Assembly (NCBI RefSeq): GCF_025452195.1
Contig: NZ_CP104973.1
Span: 248,001-312,000 of the forward strand
Source: Phyllobacterium zundukense
GTDB lineage: Bacteria; Pseudomonadota; Alphaproteobacteria; Rhizobiales; Rhizobiaceae
Direction: 5' to 3'
DNA: 64,000 bases
The position numbers and the translations under genes are program-made. Shown piece after piece: positions 46,924 through 54,562 of the stretch (the first letter of the stretch is position 1; each line of letters starts with the position of its first letter). The notes below the pieces were generated by a model. That model was not told the origin of the DNA. It worked only from the letters and a program-made list of their open reading frames with translations, and ran no database searches.

Positions 46924-47520
46924 TTAGTTTAGTGCCGCGGGACCAGCGGAATGCGCCCGTTCCGACGGATTGCTGCGGTACCCACTGGCCACAACCGGAC
47001 CGGCAGAATGCGCATGCTCCGACGGATTGCTGCGATACATGCTGTCCACAACCGGACCAGCGGAATGCGCACGCTCCGATGGATTGCTGCGATACACGCG
47101 GTCCACAACCGGACCGGCGGAATGCGCTCGCTCCGATGGATTGCTGCGATACACGCTATCCACAACCGGGCTGCTGGAGTGCGCACGATCAGATGTTTCA
47201 TCCCGTGCGTTCACTGTTACGACGATATCTGCTTCTTTCGACGCAGGGCCAAAGAAATGCGCACGGTCCGACGGATCATTCCGCCTGCCCGCCGTCATTA
47301 CCATACCGCTAGAATGAGCGCGACCAGTAGCGTCACTCCGGCTTGCATCGGCAGCAAAGATATTTCCGGGTCGATTGGCAATCGAATCAATGAATTCACT
47401 GCCAGCCAGTCCTGAAGAGGCGATTAAATCACGATCGAGAGGCTCGACCGTTTGAGTTTCAGAGTTGACGAGCCAAAGCGCGTTCGTCTCTGGATCATTC
47501 ATGATATAAAACGTTGCCAT
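46924..47520 (-). CDS. Candidate modular RiPP precursor peptide with core repeats
   Basis: 198 residues from ATG 47520 (AAGGTT upstream). Residues 1-55 form a leader (MATFYIMNDPETNALWLV, then ETQTVEPLD) related to that of the peptide at 47627. Residues 60-198 contain seven [ST]-x-R-A-H-like units. The last four are 19-residue repeats starting at Tyr 124, 143, 162 and 181 (YRSNPSERAHSAGPVVD); the earlier three are degraded (RSDATGRAHSSG, NDPSDRAHFFG, DETSDRAHSSS). There is no Cys in the protein, so thiazole formation is ruled out; backbone thioamidation or oxazoline formation at Ser/Thr remains. No hydrophobic helix. It is directly upstream of ycaO. Confidence 0.75.
   Translation of the reverse strand: MATFYIMNDPETNALWLVNSETQTVEPLDRDLIASSGLAGSEFIDSIANRPGNIFAADASRSDATGRAHSSGMVMTAGRRNDPSDRAHFFGPASKEADIVVTVNARDETSDRAHSSSPVVDSVYRSNPSERAHSAGPVVDRVYRSNPSERAHSAGPVVDSMYRSNPSEHAHSAGPVVASGYRSNPSERAHSAGPAALN
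46927..47151 (-). repeat. Four 57-bp in-frame tandem repeats (core region)
   Basis: Units at 47095-47151, 47038-47094, 46981-47037 and 46927-46980 (last truncated). They encode YRSNPSERAHSAGPVVD-type cores, one with His for Arg (SEHAHS). Near-identity at DNA level shows recent duplication or homogenisation. Confidence 0.85.
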
Positions 47521-47626
47521 GCGAATAACCTTTCTATGAAGGAGAGCCCACATGGCGAACGTATGACGATTCTATTTTAGATCAAGAAGAAGTATGAAAA
47601 CGACCCCTTTTTCTGCAAAATTTAAC

Positions 47627-47869
47627 TTACTTGTTAACTGGGGCTGGATCAACAATATGCGATTTCGTTGCGCTATCGGATCTGTTATTGGTTGCAATCG
47701 CAACATCCACACCTTTTATGATCGTTAATCCTTGCTTTCTTGCGGTCTCAATGGTCTCGACCAAACCAGCGTCGCCGACCCCGGCCGCCGGCGCAACTGT
47801 TCCATTTTCCACGTCAACCAGCCAAAGCTCAGCCTGCCCGGCCTCGCCGAGGATAAAATATTTCGCCAT
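47627..47869 (-). CDS. Second leader-bearing small peptide (single-core RiPP precursor candidate)
   Basis: 80 residues from ATG 47869 with AAAGGG upstream. Its first 30 residues (MAKYFILGEAGQAELWLVDV, then ENGTVAP) align with the precursor at 46924 (MAxxFI, LWLV, TVxP). The tail NNRSDSATKSHIVDPAPVN resembles one degraded core unit. No Cys. Either a second substrate or a leader-only regulator/immunity protein. It is 38 bases after the SARP-type regulator, in the same operon. Confidence 0.7.
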   Translation of the reverse strand: MAKYFILGEAGQAELWLVDVENGTVAPAAGVGDAGLVETIETARKQGLTIIKGVDVAIATNNRSDSATKSHIVDPAPVNK

Positions 47870-47906
47870 AGTATGGTCCCTTTACTTGAAGTTCGGATGT
47901 TGCTGA

Positions 47907-49931
47907 TTATTGAAACCCTGCTTCACGGAGCGAGTCTTCGTATTTCTGACGCTGTTCCGGGACTCTCAGGCACATGCCCTTGATCCAGTCATCAATTCTA
48001 AAGTTTGGATTGTCCTCTAGTGCTTGATCTCTGCATTCGAACGCTTTCTCTTTTTCGCCAAGCATGGCCCAGCAGGCTGCCATAGGACGCGCAGCAACGC
48101 GCGGGTTCTGCATGCGCTGTATAAAGTCGATGGCCTCAGAATACCGATCGAGGTCGTGAAGTGTGCCCGCGCCTACCCAATAATAGTAGTCAGGGGCTAA
48201 CGGATTCAAAGCGATGGCCTGCTCAATCTTCTCAAATGAAAGCTCAAGATAGCCGTAGTGGTTAAGTGCATCAGCATAGTCGGCAAGGAGATCGGCATGC
48301 TGCGGATTAATGGACTCGCCCTGGTCGAAATATTCGAGACTGTCGTCGAATTTACCAAGATACATGCTGATGGTGCCAAGTTCGCGCAAAGGCCGCTCAT
48401 CATCTGGGTCGGCCGGTGCGGCACGCTTGGCGATCTGCTCACCCTCAAGGAGGATATCCTTCTCGCTTCGAGCACGCATCAACCATTCCTTCTGCATCGT
48501 TCGCGCGATGCCACTTAGAGCCGGCACGAAATCTGGCGAAGCCGTCAGGGCATTCTTGAACGCCTGGCGCGATTGATGCAATTTTGGAAGGTCGAACTTG
48601 TCTATTTCCTTCTTGCCGATGAGATACCAGTAGTAAGCATTCGGGTCCTGGTAAAGCTTGTTGTAGCGGTCAAGTTCGGATTTCTCGATGACCGAAACAA
48701 CGGAGAGTATGATGCGGATCGACAACTGGCGGTACTGCTGCTCGGGCAGGACATAATCGAACTTCTGTTTTTCGGCCCAGACGATTTCCTGCGTAGCAAC
48801 ATCGACCAATTTCACCGACAGGAAACAGAAACCGTCGCGGCGCACGATCTTGCTGTCGACGGCATAGTTGACTCCGAATTGCGCATTCAGCCCTTCGAAA
48901 CTGTCAATGGGAGATTCGGAGACGACCCTCTTCGATGTATAGGGCGCAACAACCGACAGCGTACGCAGACGGCAAAGCCCGATGGTAATATCGTCTACGA
49001 GCGAGGCTGCAAGCTGCTCCATGGGATCCGCTGCATTGTGCGGCATATAAAGGACCATGACTCGCGGCAGACCAGCCCTTTTGTTCTGCTCAAGCTGGGT
49101 CGTCGCCAGGATCGATTGCGGGGTCTGGATTTCCACGCCATTGGCAACGAGCGGAGGAGCCGGCTGCGGCAGGATAAGGGCTCGCGTTGTCGCTGGTGAA
49201 AGCTTCGGCAGCAGTTTCTGGTAAAGCTCGATCGTCTCTTCTTCCGGATCGACATCGAGATCGTCACGGAGCTTCTTGGCGCATTCGCGGAACGTGCGTT
49301 CCACCTTCGCGATCAGACCCAGTTGCGATGCGGTCTGCATCAAAGTGCGATAGCCGACCTCCTGATAGGGATCGATCTCGATCAGCTTGCGGGCGCATTG
49401 ACGCTTTTCATCGATGCTGACCCCAACCGGCTGGTTGACCATCCTCAAGAGTGTCGTGATCAGATCATCGCGCAGCTTGACGCGCTGAACGTCCAGCCAT
49501 TCGTCGAAATCGGAGTTCTGCGGCTCGTTATGCGCGAGCAGGTCGCCAGTATAAAGGCCGGCGAGACTGAGGACAGACTCTATGTCGCCCAACTGCGCAA
49601 ATTCCAGATATTCAAGGAGATCGATGCTGAGCAGTTCTGCCCTCACCTGCGACAGGTTAAGATAGACATATGTGGCGTCACCCTGGACAAGGTTGAGGCC
49701 GTACTGTTCCTGGAATTTGCGGATGCGCGCCAGGCTCTGGCGCAAATTCATGGAAGCATGGGCCTGATCCGTATCGGACCAGAAAACCTGAGCAAGCTTG
49801 CCGCGGGAAACAGAATGATTGGGACTCTCGAGAAGCAGATAGACTATTATACGAAGAAAGTTCGCAGGTACGCGCGGGACGAGTTGCCCGCCCAGACTAA
49901 CAGTTGCCTCTCCAAAAACCGCCAGCTTCAT
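47907..49931 (-). CDS. SARP-type transcriptional regulator with TPR region
   Basis: 674 residues. N-terminal OmpR-like winged helix (about 1-95, LAVFGEATVSLGGQLV and LRQSLARIRKF), bacterial transcriptional activator (BTAD) domain (about 100-245), a TolB/FlgO-like middle (about 285-430, LAASLVDDITIGLCRLRTLSVVAP) and C-terminal TPRs (about 430-665). It has no nucleotidyl-cyclase or STAND ATPase domain. SARP activators usually control neighbouring biosynthetic genes. It heads the minus-strand operon, followed 38 bases later by the small leader peptide. Confidence 0.85.
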   Translation of the reverse strand: MKLAVFGEATVSLGGQLVPRVPANFLRIIVYLLLESPNHSVSRGKLAQVFWSDTDQAHASMNLRQSLARIRKFQEQYGLNLVQGDATYVYLNLSQVRAELLSIDLLEYLEFAQLGDIESVLSLAGLYTGDLLAHNEPQNSDFDEWLDVQRVKLRDDLITTLLRMVNQPVGVSIDEKRQCARKLIEIDPYQEVGYRTLMQTASQLGLIAKVERTFRECAKKLRDDLDVDPEEETIELYQKLLPKLSPATTRALILPQPAPPLVANGVEIQTPQSILATTQLEQNKRAGLPRVMVLYMPHNAADPMEQLAASLVDDITIGLCRLRTLSVVAPYTSKRVVSESPIDSFEGLNAQFGVNYAVDSKIVRRDGFCFLSVKLVDVATQEIVWAEKQKFDYVLPEQQYRQLSIRIILSVVSVIEKSELDRYNKLYQDPNAYYWYLIGKKEIDKFDLPKLHQSRQAFKNALTASPDFVPALSGIARTMQKEWLMRARSEKDILLEGEQIAKRAAPADPDDERPLRELGTISMYLGKFDDSLEYFDQGESINPQHADLLADYADALNHYGYLELSFEKIEQAIALNPLAPDYYYWVGAGTLHDLDRYSEAIDFIQRMQNPRVAARPMAACWAMLGEKEKAFECRDQALEDNPNFRIDDWIKGMCLRVPEQRQKYEDSLREAGFQ

Positions 49932-50345
49932 TCCGCCTAAACCCCGGATTTTATTTGATTTTCTGAATACGTAACCCTGTCAATCGATAAATGCCGTTCT
50001 GCCTTGCCATTAACTCTACTATAGCTTCAAATAGTTCACTAGAGGGAGTATTAGCATAAAGTCTAATAACTATGAATTAAGGTATTCCTGATGGCAAGCG
50101 CAATCGCCTGATAAGACGCTGAAATTCGAGACTTAGCCGCTGATTTCCTTCCCCACCGCGGCCATGGTCGCGGTCTTTTGGCAGGAACCGGCTAGTAAAT
50201 AATAAATTCGATTGAGTCACCGAAATACTACAGTGCAGAATATTCAAAAAACTATACACAAGAGAAATTCAAGTGGAGAAACACGAGAAAACGCCAGAAC
50301 TGTCATTTAACAGTCATGACAGCCTGATCCATTTTGAATGGACGG
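49932..50345. promoter_or_regulatory. Upstream region of the RiPP operon
   Basis: 414 bases with no gene. It must contain the promoter for the SARP-led operon (minus strand). A hairpin ACCGCG (50155-50160)/CGCGGT (50169-50174) may mark the end of the gene at 50346. The LuxR-associated motif is not found here. Confidence 0.4.
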
Positions 50346-50594
50346 TCAGAACGCGCGCTTGATTTCGAATATCGCTTTGGCGATCGCGATGTCGGCTTCG
50401 GAGCCGGCACTCTCAGCTGTCGCCTGGACCAGTTGTTCGCCAAGTTCGGACAAAGCGAGGGAAACCTCATACCTGTCCCAACCGGCGGTCAACGCCTCAT
50501 CCACCAATTCCTCAAATGCTGCCTGGAGCGCGCTCTTGCATTCGTTGGTTCTGTTCGATTGATCATCGAATCTATGTGGCTGGAATAGCGTCAT
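50346..50594 (-). CDS. Small conserved-type hypothetical protein
   Basis: 82 residues, acidic and helical (SALQAAFEELVDEALTAGWDRYEVSLALSELGEQLVQA). No signal peptide or known domain. It lies 89 bases downstream of the second LuxR-type regulator on the same strand and may be co-transcribed. Confidence 0.65.
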   Translation of the reverse strand: MTLFQPHRFDDQSNRTNECKSALQAAFEELVDEALTAGWDRYEVSLALSELGEQLVQATAESAGSEADIAIAKAIFEIKRAF

Positions 50595-50683
50595 GTTACC
50601 ATCTTACATCTGGTGTGAGACCGTACAAGGCGCCAATATGAGGTAGAAGGCCTGCATTAGAGGTAGTTGGACTGACCGTTGGG

Positions 50684-51472
50684 TTAGTGCACAACTGTTG
50701 TGTCGAACGGTTTCATTCCATGATGGTTCATGCTGTTGCGATAGATCGCCGTCGCTTGTGTGCGGTTATGCGCCCGCAACTTGCGGATCAGATTGTGCAC
50801 ATGAACCTTGACCGTGTGGATCGAGAGTGTCAGGCGATCTGCAATGATCTTGTTCTGCAGGCCTTCCGATAAAAGCTGCAGGATCTCGTGTTCGCGCAAT
50901 GTCAGTGTCTTGACGGGCCATGCCCGGCTGGAAGCATTATCTGCCTGACTGTAGAGCTGCGGTACCTTACCAGACACGTTGGGTGACTTTTCCATCGAAC
51001 GGATGATGGTGGAGGGATAATAATCGCCCCCGTTAAGCAATAGCCAGACGACCGCGAGCCAAACATCAAGTTTCAAGCTAAAGGGCAGAAGGCCCTGGAT
51101 TGTCTTGCTGTCAAAAAGGCCGGTGAGTTCCTGAGTGGAAGGACTGTGCTCATCGATCATCAGCGTAACCGATGCATTCGGGAAGCGCATCTTGCACCGT
51201 GCAATGCAGTCGACGACGTCGGAAGCAAAGTCGGCGTGAAGCAGCACAAGGCCCACATCGGGATCGGGTGTGCCCGTGTCCCCAACGTTATTTGAGAGGC
51301 TGACCTGAATATCCGGGAATGTTCTTTCGAGAGATTGCATCAACCCCTGGAAAACAACTCCGGCTTCGGCATGAATAAATATACCGCCACGGAATTTCGA
51401 TCCGCCGTCAACCGGGGATCCTTGCTGAATAAGGTCAGTTCCCATACGCGCAACTGTTACACTCATGTTCAT
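50684..51472 (-). CDS. LuxR/FixJ-family transcriptional regulator (paralog 2)
   Basis: 262 residues, paralog of 42212. The opening is SKFRGGIFIHAEAGVVFQGL; the receiver-like domain again lacks the phosphoacceptor Asp (VGLVLLHADF), and the C-terminal helix-turn-helix (LTLREHEILQLLSEGLQNK) is almost identical to that of paralog 1, so both probably read the same DNA site. It is divergent from the wecA-like gene that opens the second polysaccharide block, which makes it a candidate regulator of exopolysaccharide as well as of the island. Confidence 0.88.
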   Translation of the reverse strand: MNMSVTVARMGTDLIQQGSPVDGGSKFRGGIFIHAEAGVVFQGLMQSLERTFPDIQVSLSNNVGDTGTPDPDVGLVLLHADFASDVVDCIARCKMRFPNASVTLMIDEHSPSTQELTGLFDSKTIQGLLPFSLKLDVWLAVVWLLLNGGDYYPSTIIRSMEKSPNVSGKVPQLYSQADNASSRAWPVKTLTLREHEILQLLSEGLQNKIIADRLTLSIHTVKVHVHNLIRKLRAHNRTQATAIYRNSMNHHGMKPFDTTVVH

Positions 51473-51601
51473 ACCCTACGCCCTTGGTGAAAGAAGTATT
51501 CCCCTTGTACTTGGCTTATTTCGAAAGGAATTTTTGAAAGGCCACTTCAATTCTGTTTTGTGCTGCAAATACTTGCGGATCAGCAAGGCTATGTAACCAA
51601 A

Positions 51602-51619
51602 CGTGACGCGACCGTGACA
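51602..51619 (-). promoter_or_regulatory. LuxR-associated motif, copy 2
   Basis: Minus strand TGTCACG-GTC-GCGTCACG, 129 bases before the start at 51472, matching 16 of 18 bases of the motif at 42041. It lies in the divergent interval with the wecA-like gene (51867), so it could serve both directions. Confidence 0.55.
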
Positions 51620-51866
51620 CGGAGCAACAATGGCGGCCTATCAGTATCCAATTTACCCAGAATAGCCCTTTATACGCGCGATTCCATTAGTCCAAAGGGA
51701 CACAGGCAAGATCGCGGGGCTCATCCTTCAGGAGGAACTGCTTCTCACTTCTCCTAAATGGTGTCGCGCGAATGGCAGCGATATTCTCCATGAAAAGCAT
51801 TCCGTACGGCCGTGACGAGGTGAACACATCTCGCACGAGGGATGCACAATCAGCTGGAGGTGTGTC

Positions 51867-53036
51867 TTGTTTGTTTGGATCACCAATTGTCTCGCAGCTA
51901 TGGCAGTCAGTGCCTTGCTGATCGTTGTTTTGAAGAAGGTGTCGCACGCGTGTTCTCTCGTCGATTATCCGGACAGGAGAAAACTGCATGATGGCGTCGT
52001 GCCGCTTTGTGGCGGTATCGCGATATTCGCCGCCTTCGCAATGGTCATGCTCGTTCAGGGGAACGAGCCACTACTATCCCTGAACTTTTGGGTCGGCCTC
52101 CTCATCACGATTATCGTGGGCGTGATCGACGATCGTAATGAACTCTCGGCAACGAAGCGTCTCGCCGCGCAATTTGTTGCAGCAATTATACTGGTCAATC
52201 CGCTGTCAGGGTCGACCATTGTGACCGGAATCGCACTTCCGCCTGCCCTTCTCGACATATCCTTCCTGCTCCTTACGGTCGTGGCTATTTTGTTCGTAGT
52301 AGGCCTGATCAATTCCTGGAACATGATCGATGGCATAGATGGTTTGGCAGGCGGGAGTGCGGCCGTGGCTCTTTTCTGGCTTGCGGTCGTCGCCGGATGG
52401 AAAGGCGCTGGCGAGCTGGTGCTGCCGATCGTCGTGCTGTTGGCTGCAGTCAGCGGGTTCCTTGCATTCAATATGCGCAGCCCCTGGATCGCGCGTGCCA
52501 AAATATTTCTGGGAGATGCCGGCAGCACGACGCTAGGCGCTGCAATCGCCTATCTGATAATCCGTTTGTCGACCAATACCCACATTGCGTTTTCCGTACT
52601 CCTGTGGATCGTCGCAATTCCCGTGATCGATACGCTCAGCCTGATTGTCCGGCGGCTTTATGCAGGGCGCAGCCCGTTGGCGGCCGATCGCTCGCACCTT
52701 CATCATCTCTTGCTCGACAGGTCGATTTCCCCACGGACGACGACCAATATCATTCTTGCAGCATCGGCGCTCTGCGGTGCGATCGGATGCTTTGGCATCA
52801 TTATCGAAGCTTCGAACTATCTGATGACGGTGGCCTTGCTGATACCACTCGCAGCGCATTCCGCCTTCGTGTTTCTCTCGAGCGAGACGGGCACGGATTG
52901 GGTTCAGCAGTCGCGTTCAGTGGCGGTCGCCCAGTTGAACCCGATGCCGCCGACTCCAATTCGCGCCGAAATCGTTCATACGCCTCAGCCCCCTAGTGCC
53001 AACAACAACGCCGGCATGTTCTCAGATGCCGTTTAA
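51867..53036 (+). CDS. Polyprenyl-phosphate sugar-1-phosphate transferase (WecA/MraY family)
   Basis: 389 residues with about 11 membrane helices. Motifs: DYPDRRKLHDGVVPLCGGI, the DDRNELSATKRL Mg-binding loop, NMIDGIDGLAGG and AKIFLGDAGS, and HLHHLLLDR. It transfers a sugar-1-phosphate to undecaprenyl phosphate, the first step of a Wzx/Wzy-type polysaccharide. The start is TTG 51867 with GGAGG six bases upstream. It opens the second polysaccharide operon. Confidence 0.9.
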   Translation: MFVWITNCLAAMAVSALLIVVLKKVSHACSLVDYPDRRKLHDGVVPLCGGIAIFAAFAMVMLVQGNEPLLSLNFWVGLLITIIVGVIDDRNELSATKRLAAQFVAAIILVNPLSGSTIVTGIALPPALLDISFLLLTVVAILFVVGLINSWNMIDGIDGLAGGSAAVALFWLAVVAGWKGAGELVLPIVVLLAAVSGFLAFNMRSPWIARAKIFLGDAGSTTLGAAIAYLIIRLSTNTHIAFSVLLWIVAIPVIDTLSLIVRRLYAGRSPLAADRSHLHHLLLDRSISPRTTTNIILAASALCGAIGCFGIIIEASNYLMTVALLIPLAAHSAFVFLSSETGTDWVQQSRSVAVAQLNPMPPTPIRAEIVHTPQPPSANNNAGMFSDAV

Positions 53037-53062
53037 GCTAGCCAAAAGTGTGGAGTGATCCC

Positions 53063-53897
53063 TTGTCAATATCCGTCCTGATCATGACCTTGAATGAAGA
53101 AGAGAGCTTGCCGGCATGTTTGGCATCGCTGACATGGTGCGACGATATCGTTGTGCTGGATTCTTATAGTACCGACAAAACCATCGAGATCGCCAAGGCC
53201 GCGGGCGCGCGTGTCTATCAACACAAGTATGAGACCGAAACAAAACAGCGCATGTATGGCCTGAAGGAAATCGAATTCAAGCACAAATGGGTCTATATGC
53301 CCGACGCAGACGAGATCACTCCCGAGGACCTGCGCGATGAAATGCTGGCGATCGCTGCCGATCCGGACAGGCCCGAAGCAATGTTCAGCGCTCGCTACAA
53401 GAACATGTTCATGGGTCGCTGGATCAAGCATAGCAGCCTTTATCCCACGTGGATTACGCGCCTCGCCCGACCGGAACGTATTCAGTACGAGCGCGAATGT
53501 CATTCGCGTCCCGTTGGCGATGGTCCGACCGGGCGTCTACAATCGCATTTCGTTCACTACAGCTTCAATAAGGGAATGACCGCCTGGTTCGACAAGCATA
53601 ACCGCTATTCGGGTTTCGAAGCGCGCGAGTCGCTGCAGATCCTTCGCAGCAAGAAGATTCCGTGGACTTCTTTCTTCAGTGCCACACCAGAAGCCAGACG
53701 GCGTGCGCTCAAGGAATTCTCGTACCGCCTGCCATTTCGTCCCGCGGCCAGATCTCGCCTATATGTATTTTCTCCGCGGCGGTTTCCTCGACGGCTGGCA
53801 AGGCTATCACTACTGCCGCCTCATCGCGTCATATGAATACATGATCGTTATTAAGATGAGAGAGTTGCAGCGGCGAGAACTCGGCCTTTCCGTATGA
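53063..53897 (+). CDS. Glycosyltransferase family 2, frameshifted near the 3' end
   Basis: The frame begins at GTG 53048 or, more likely, TTG 53063 (GGAG upstream) with ISVLIMTLNEEESLPACL, VVLDSYSTDKT and the metal site MPDADEITP. It runs as written to 53836 with an arginine-rich nonsense tail. In the +1 frame after about 53741-53750, the expected family ending appears (AYMYFLRGGFLDGWQGYHYC, then EYMIVIKMREL) and stops at 53895-53897. That stop overlaps the next start as ATGA. A single inserted base (probably in the CCCGCGG run) explains this. It is either a sequencing error or a recent mutation. Confidence 0.8.
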
Positions 53898-54562
53898 CGC
53901 GCGCCCAAACCCATCCCGGATGGACGATTCGGCGCGCTCGCAAGCGATCGCGCAAGTGGTTCTTCGCCGGACTTGGTCTCGCTGCGGTGCTGGCGATATC
54001 CACCGCCCCCTTGGCGCTTTTCCTGGCTGATCCGCTCCTGACGATTCGTGATCCAATCGGCAAGGTCGACATGATCGTCGTTCTTGGGGGAGATGGTCCT
54101 TCACGGGCCACCAGAGCTGCAGGCTTGTGGCAAACGGGTGTCGCGCCAAGGGTCTTGGTCAGCGGCGACGGCGACTGTTACTGGATACGCGAAGCAATGG
54201 TCGACCAAGGTGTCGACCGAAGCGCCATTGCCATCGAGTGCCAGTCGGGGACGACTTGGGAGAATGCGCTTTTCTCATCACCGATCCTCAAGCAAATGAA
54301 TGTACGGAGCGCCGCTCTCGTGACGAGCTGGTATCACTCACGCCGAGCTATGGCGAGTTTTGAGGCCGCGTCCGCAGATATTCGCTGGATGTCGGTTCCA
54401 GTGGAGCCGCGTCAGCCACTCGAGAAGATCGCATTCGGCCCCGATGGAATTCAGATCATGAAAGAGTATCCAAAGACGGTCTGGTACGCCATTCGCCATT
54501 CTCTCGGCTTGGAATCCACCCGCATCCCTGCCCCATTTCCTTCGCGGGAGGCGAGAACATGA
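53894..54562 (+). CDS. YdcF/ElyC (DUF218) family protein
   Basis: 222 residues with one N-terminal membrane helix (WFFAGLGLAAVLAISTAPLA) and a DUF218 domain: VDMIVVLGGDGPSRATRAAGLW, RVLVSGDG, VTSWYHSRRAMASF. Family members affect envelope polysaccharide and undecaprenyl-phosphate use. It overlaps the glycosyltransferase (restored frame) and the next gene by 4 bases each. Confidence 0.85.
   Translation: MTRAQTHPGWTIRRARKRSRKWFFAGLGLAAVLAISTAPLALFLADPLLTIRDPIGKVDMIVVLGGDGPSRATRAAGLWQTGVAPRVLVSGDGDCYWIREAMVDQGVDRSAIAIECQSGTTWENALFSSPILKQMNVRSAALVTSWYHSRRAMASFEAASADIRWMSVPVEPRQPLEKIAFGPDGIQIMKEYPKTVWYAIRHSLGLESTRIPAPFPSREART

Noticed and set aside
46924..47200. CRISPR array
   Set aside because: The 57-bp repeats are directly adjacent without spacers, keep an open frame and encode 19-residue peptide units.
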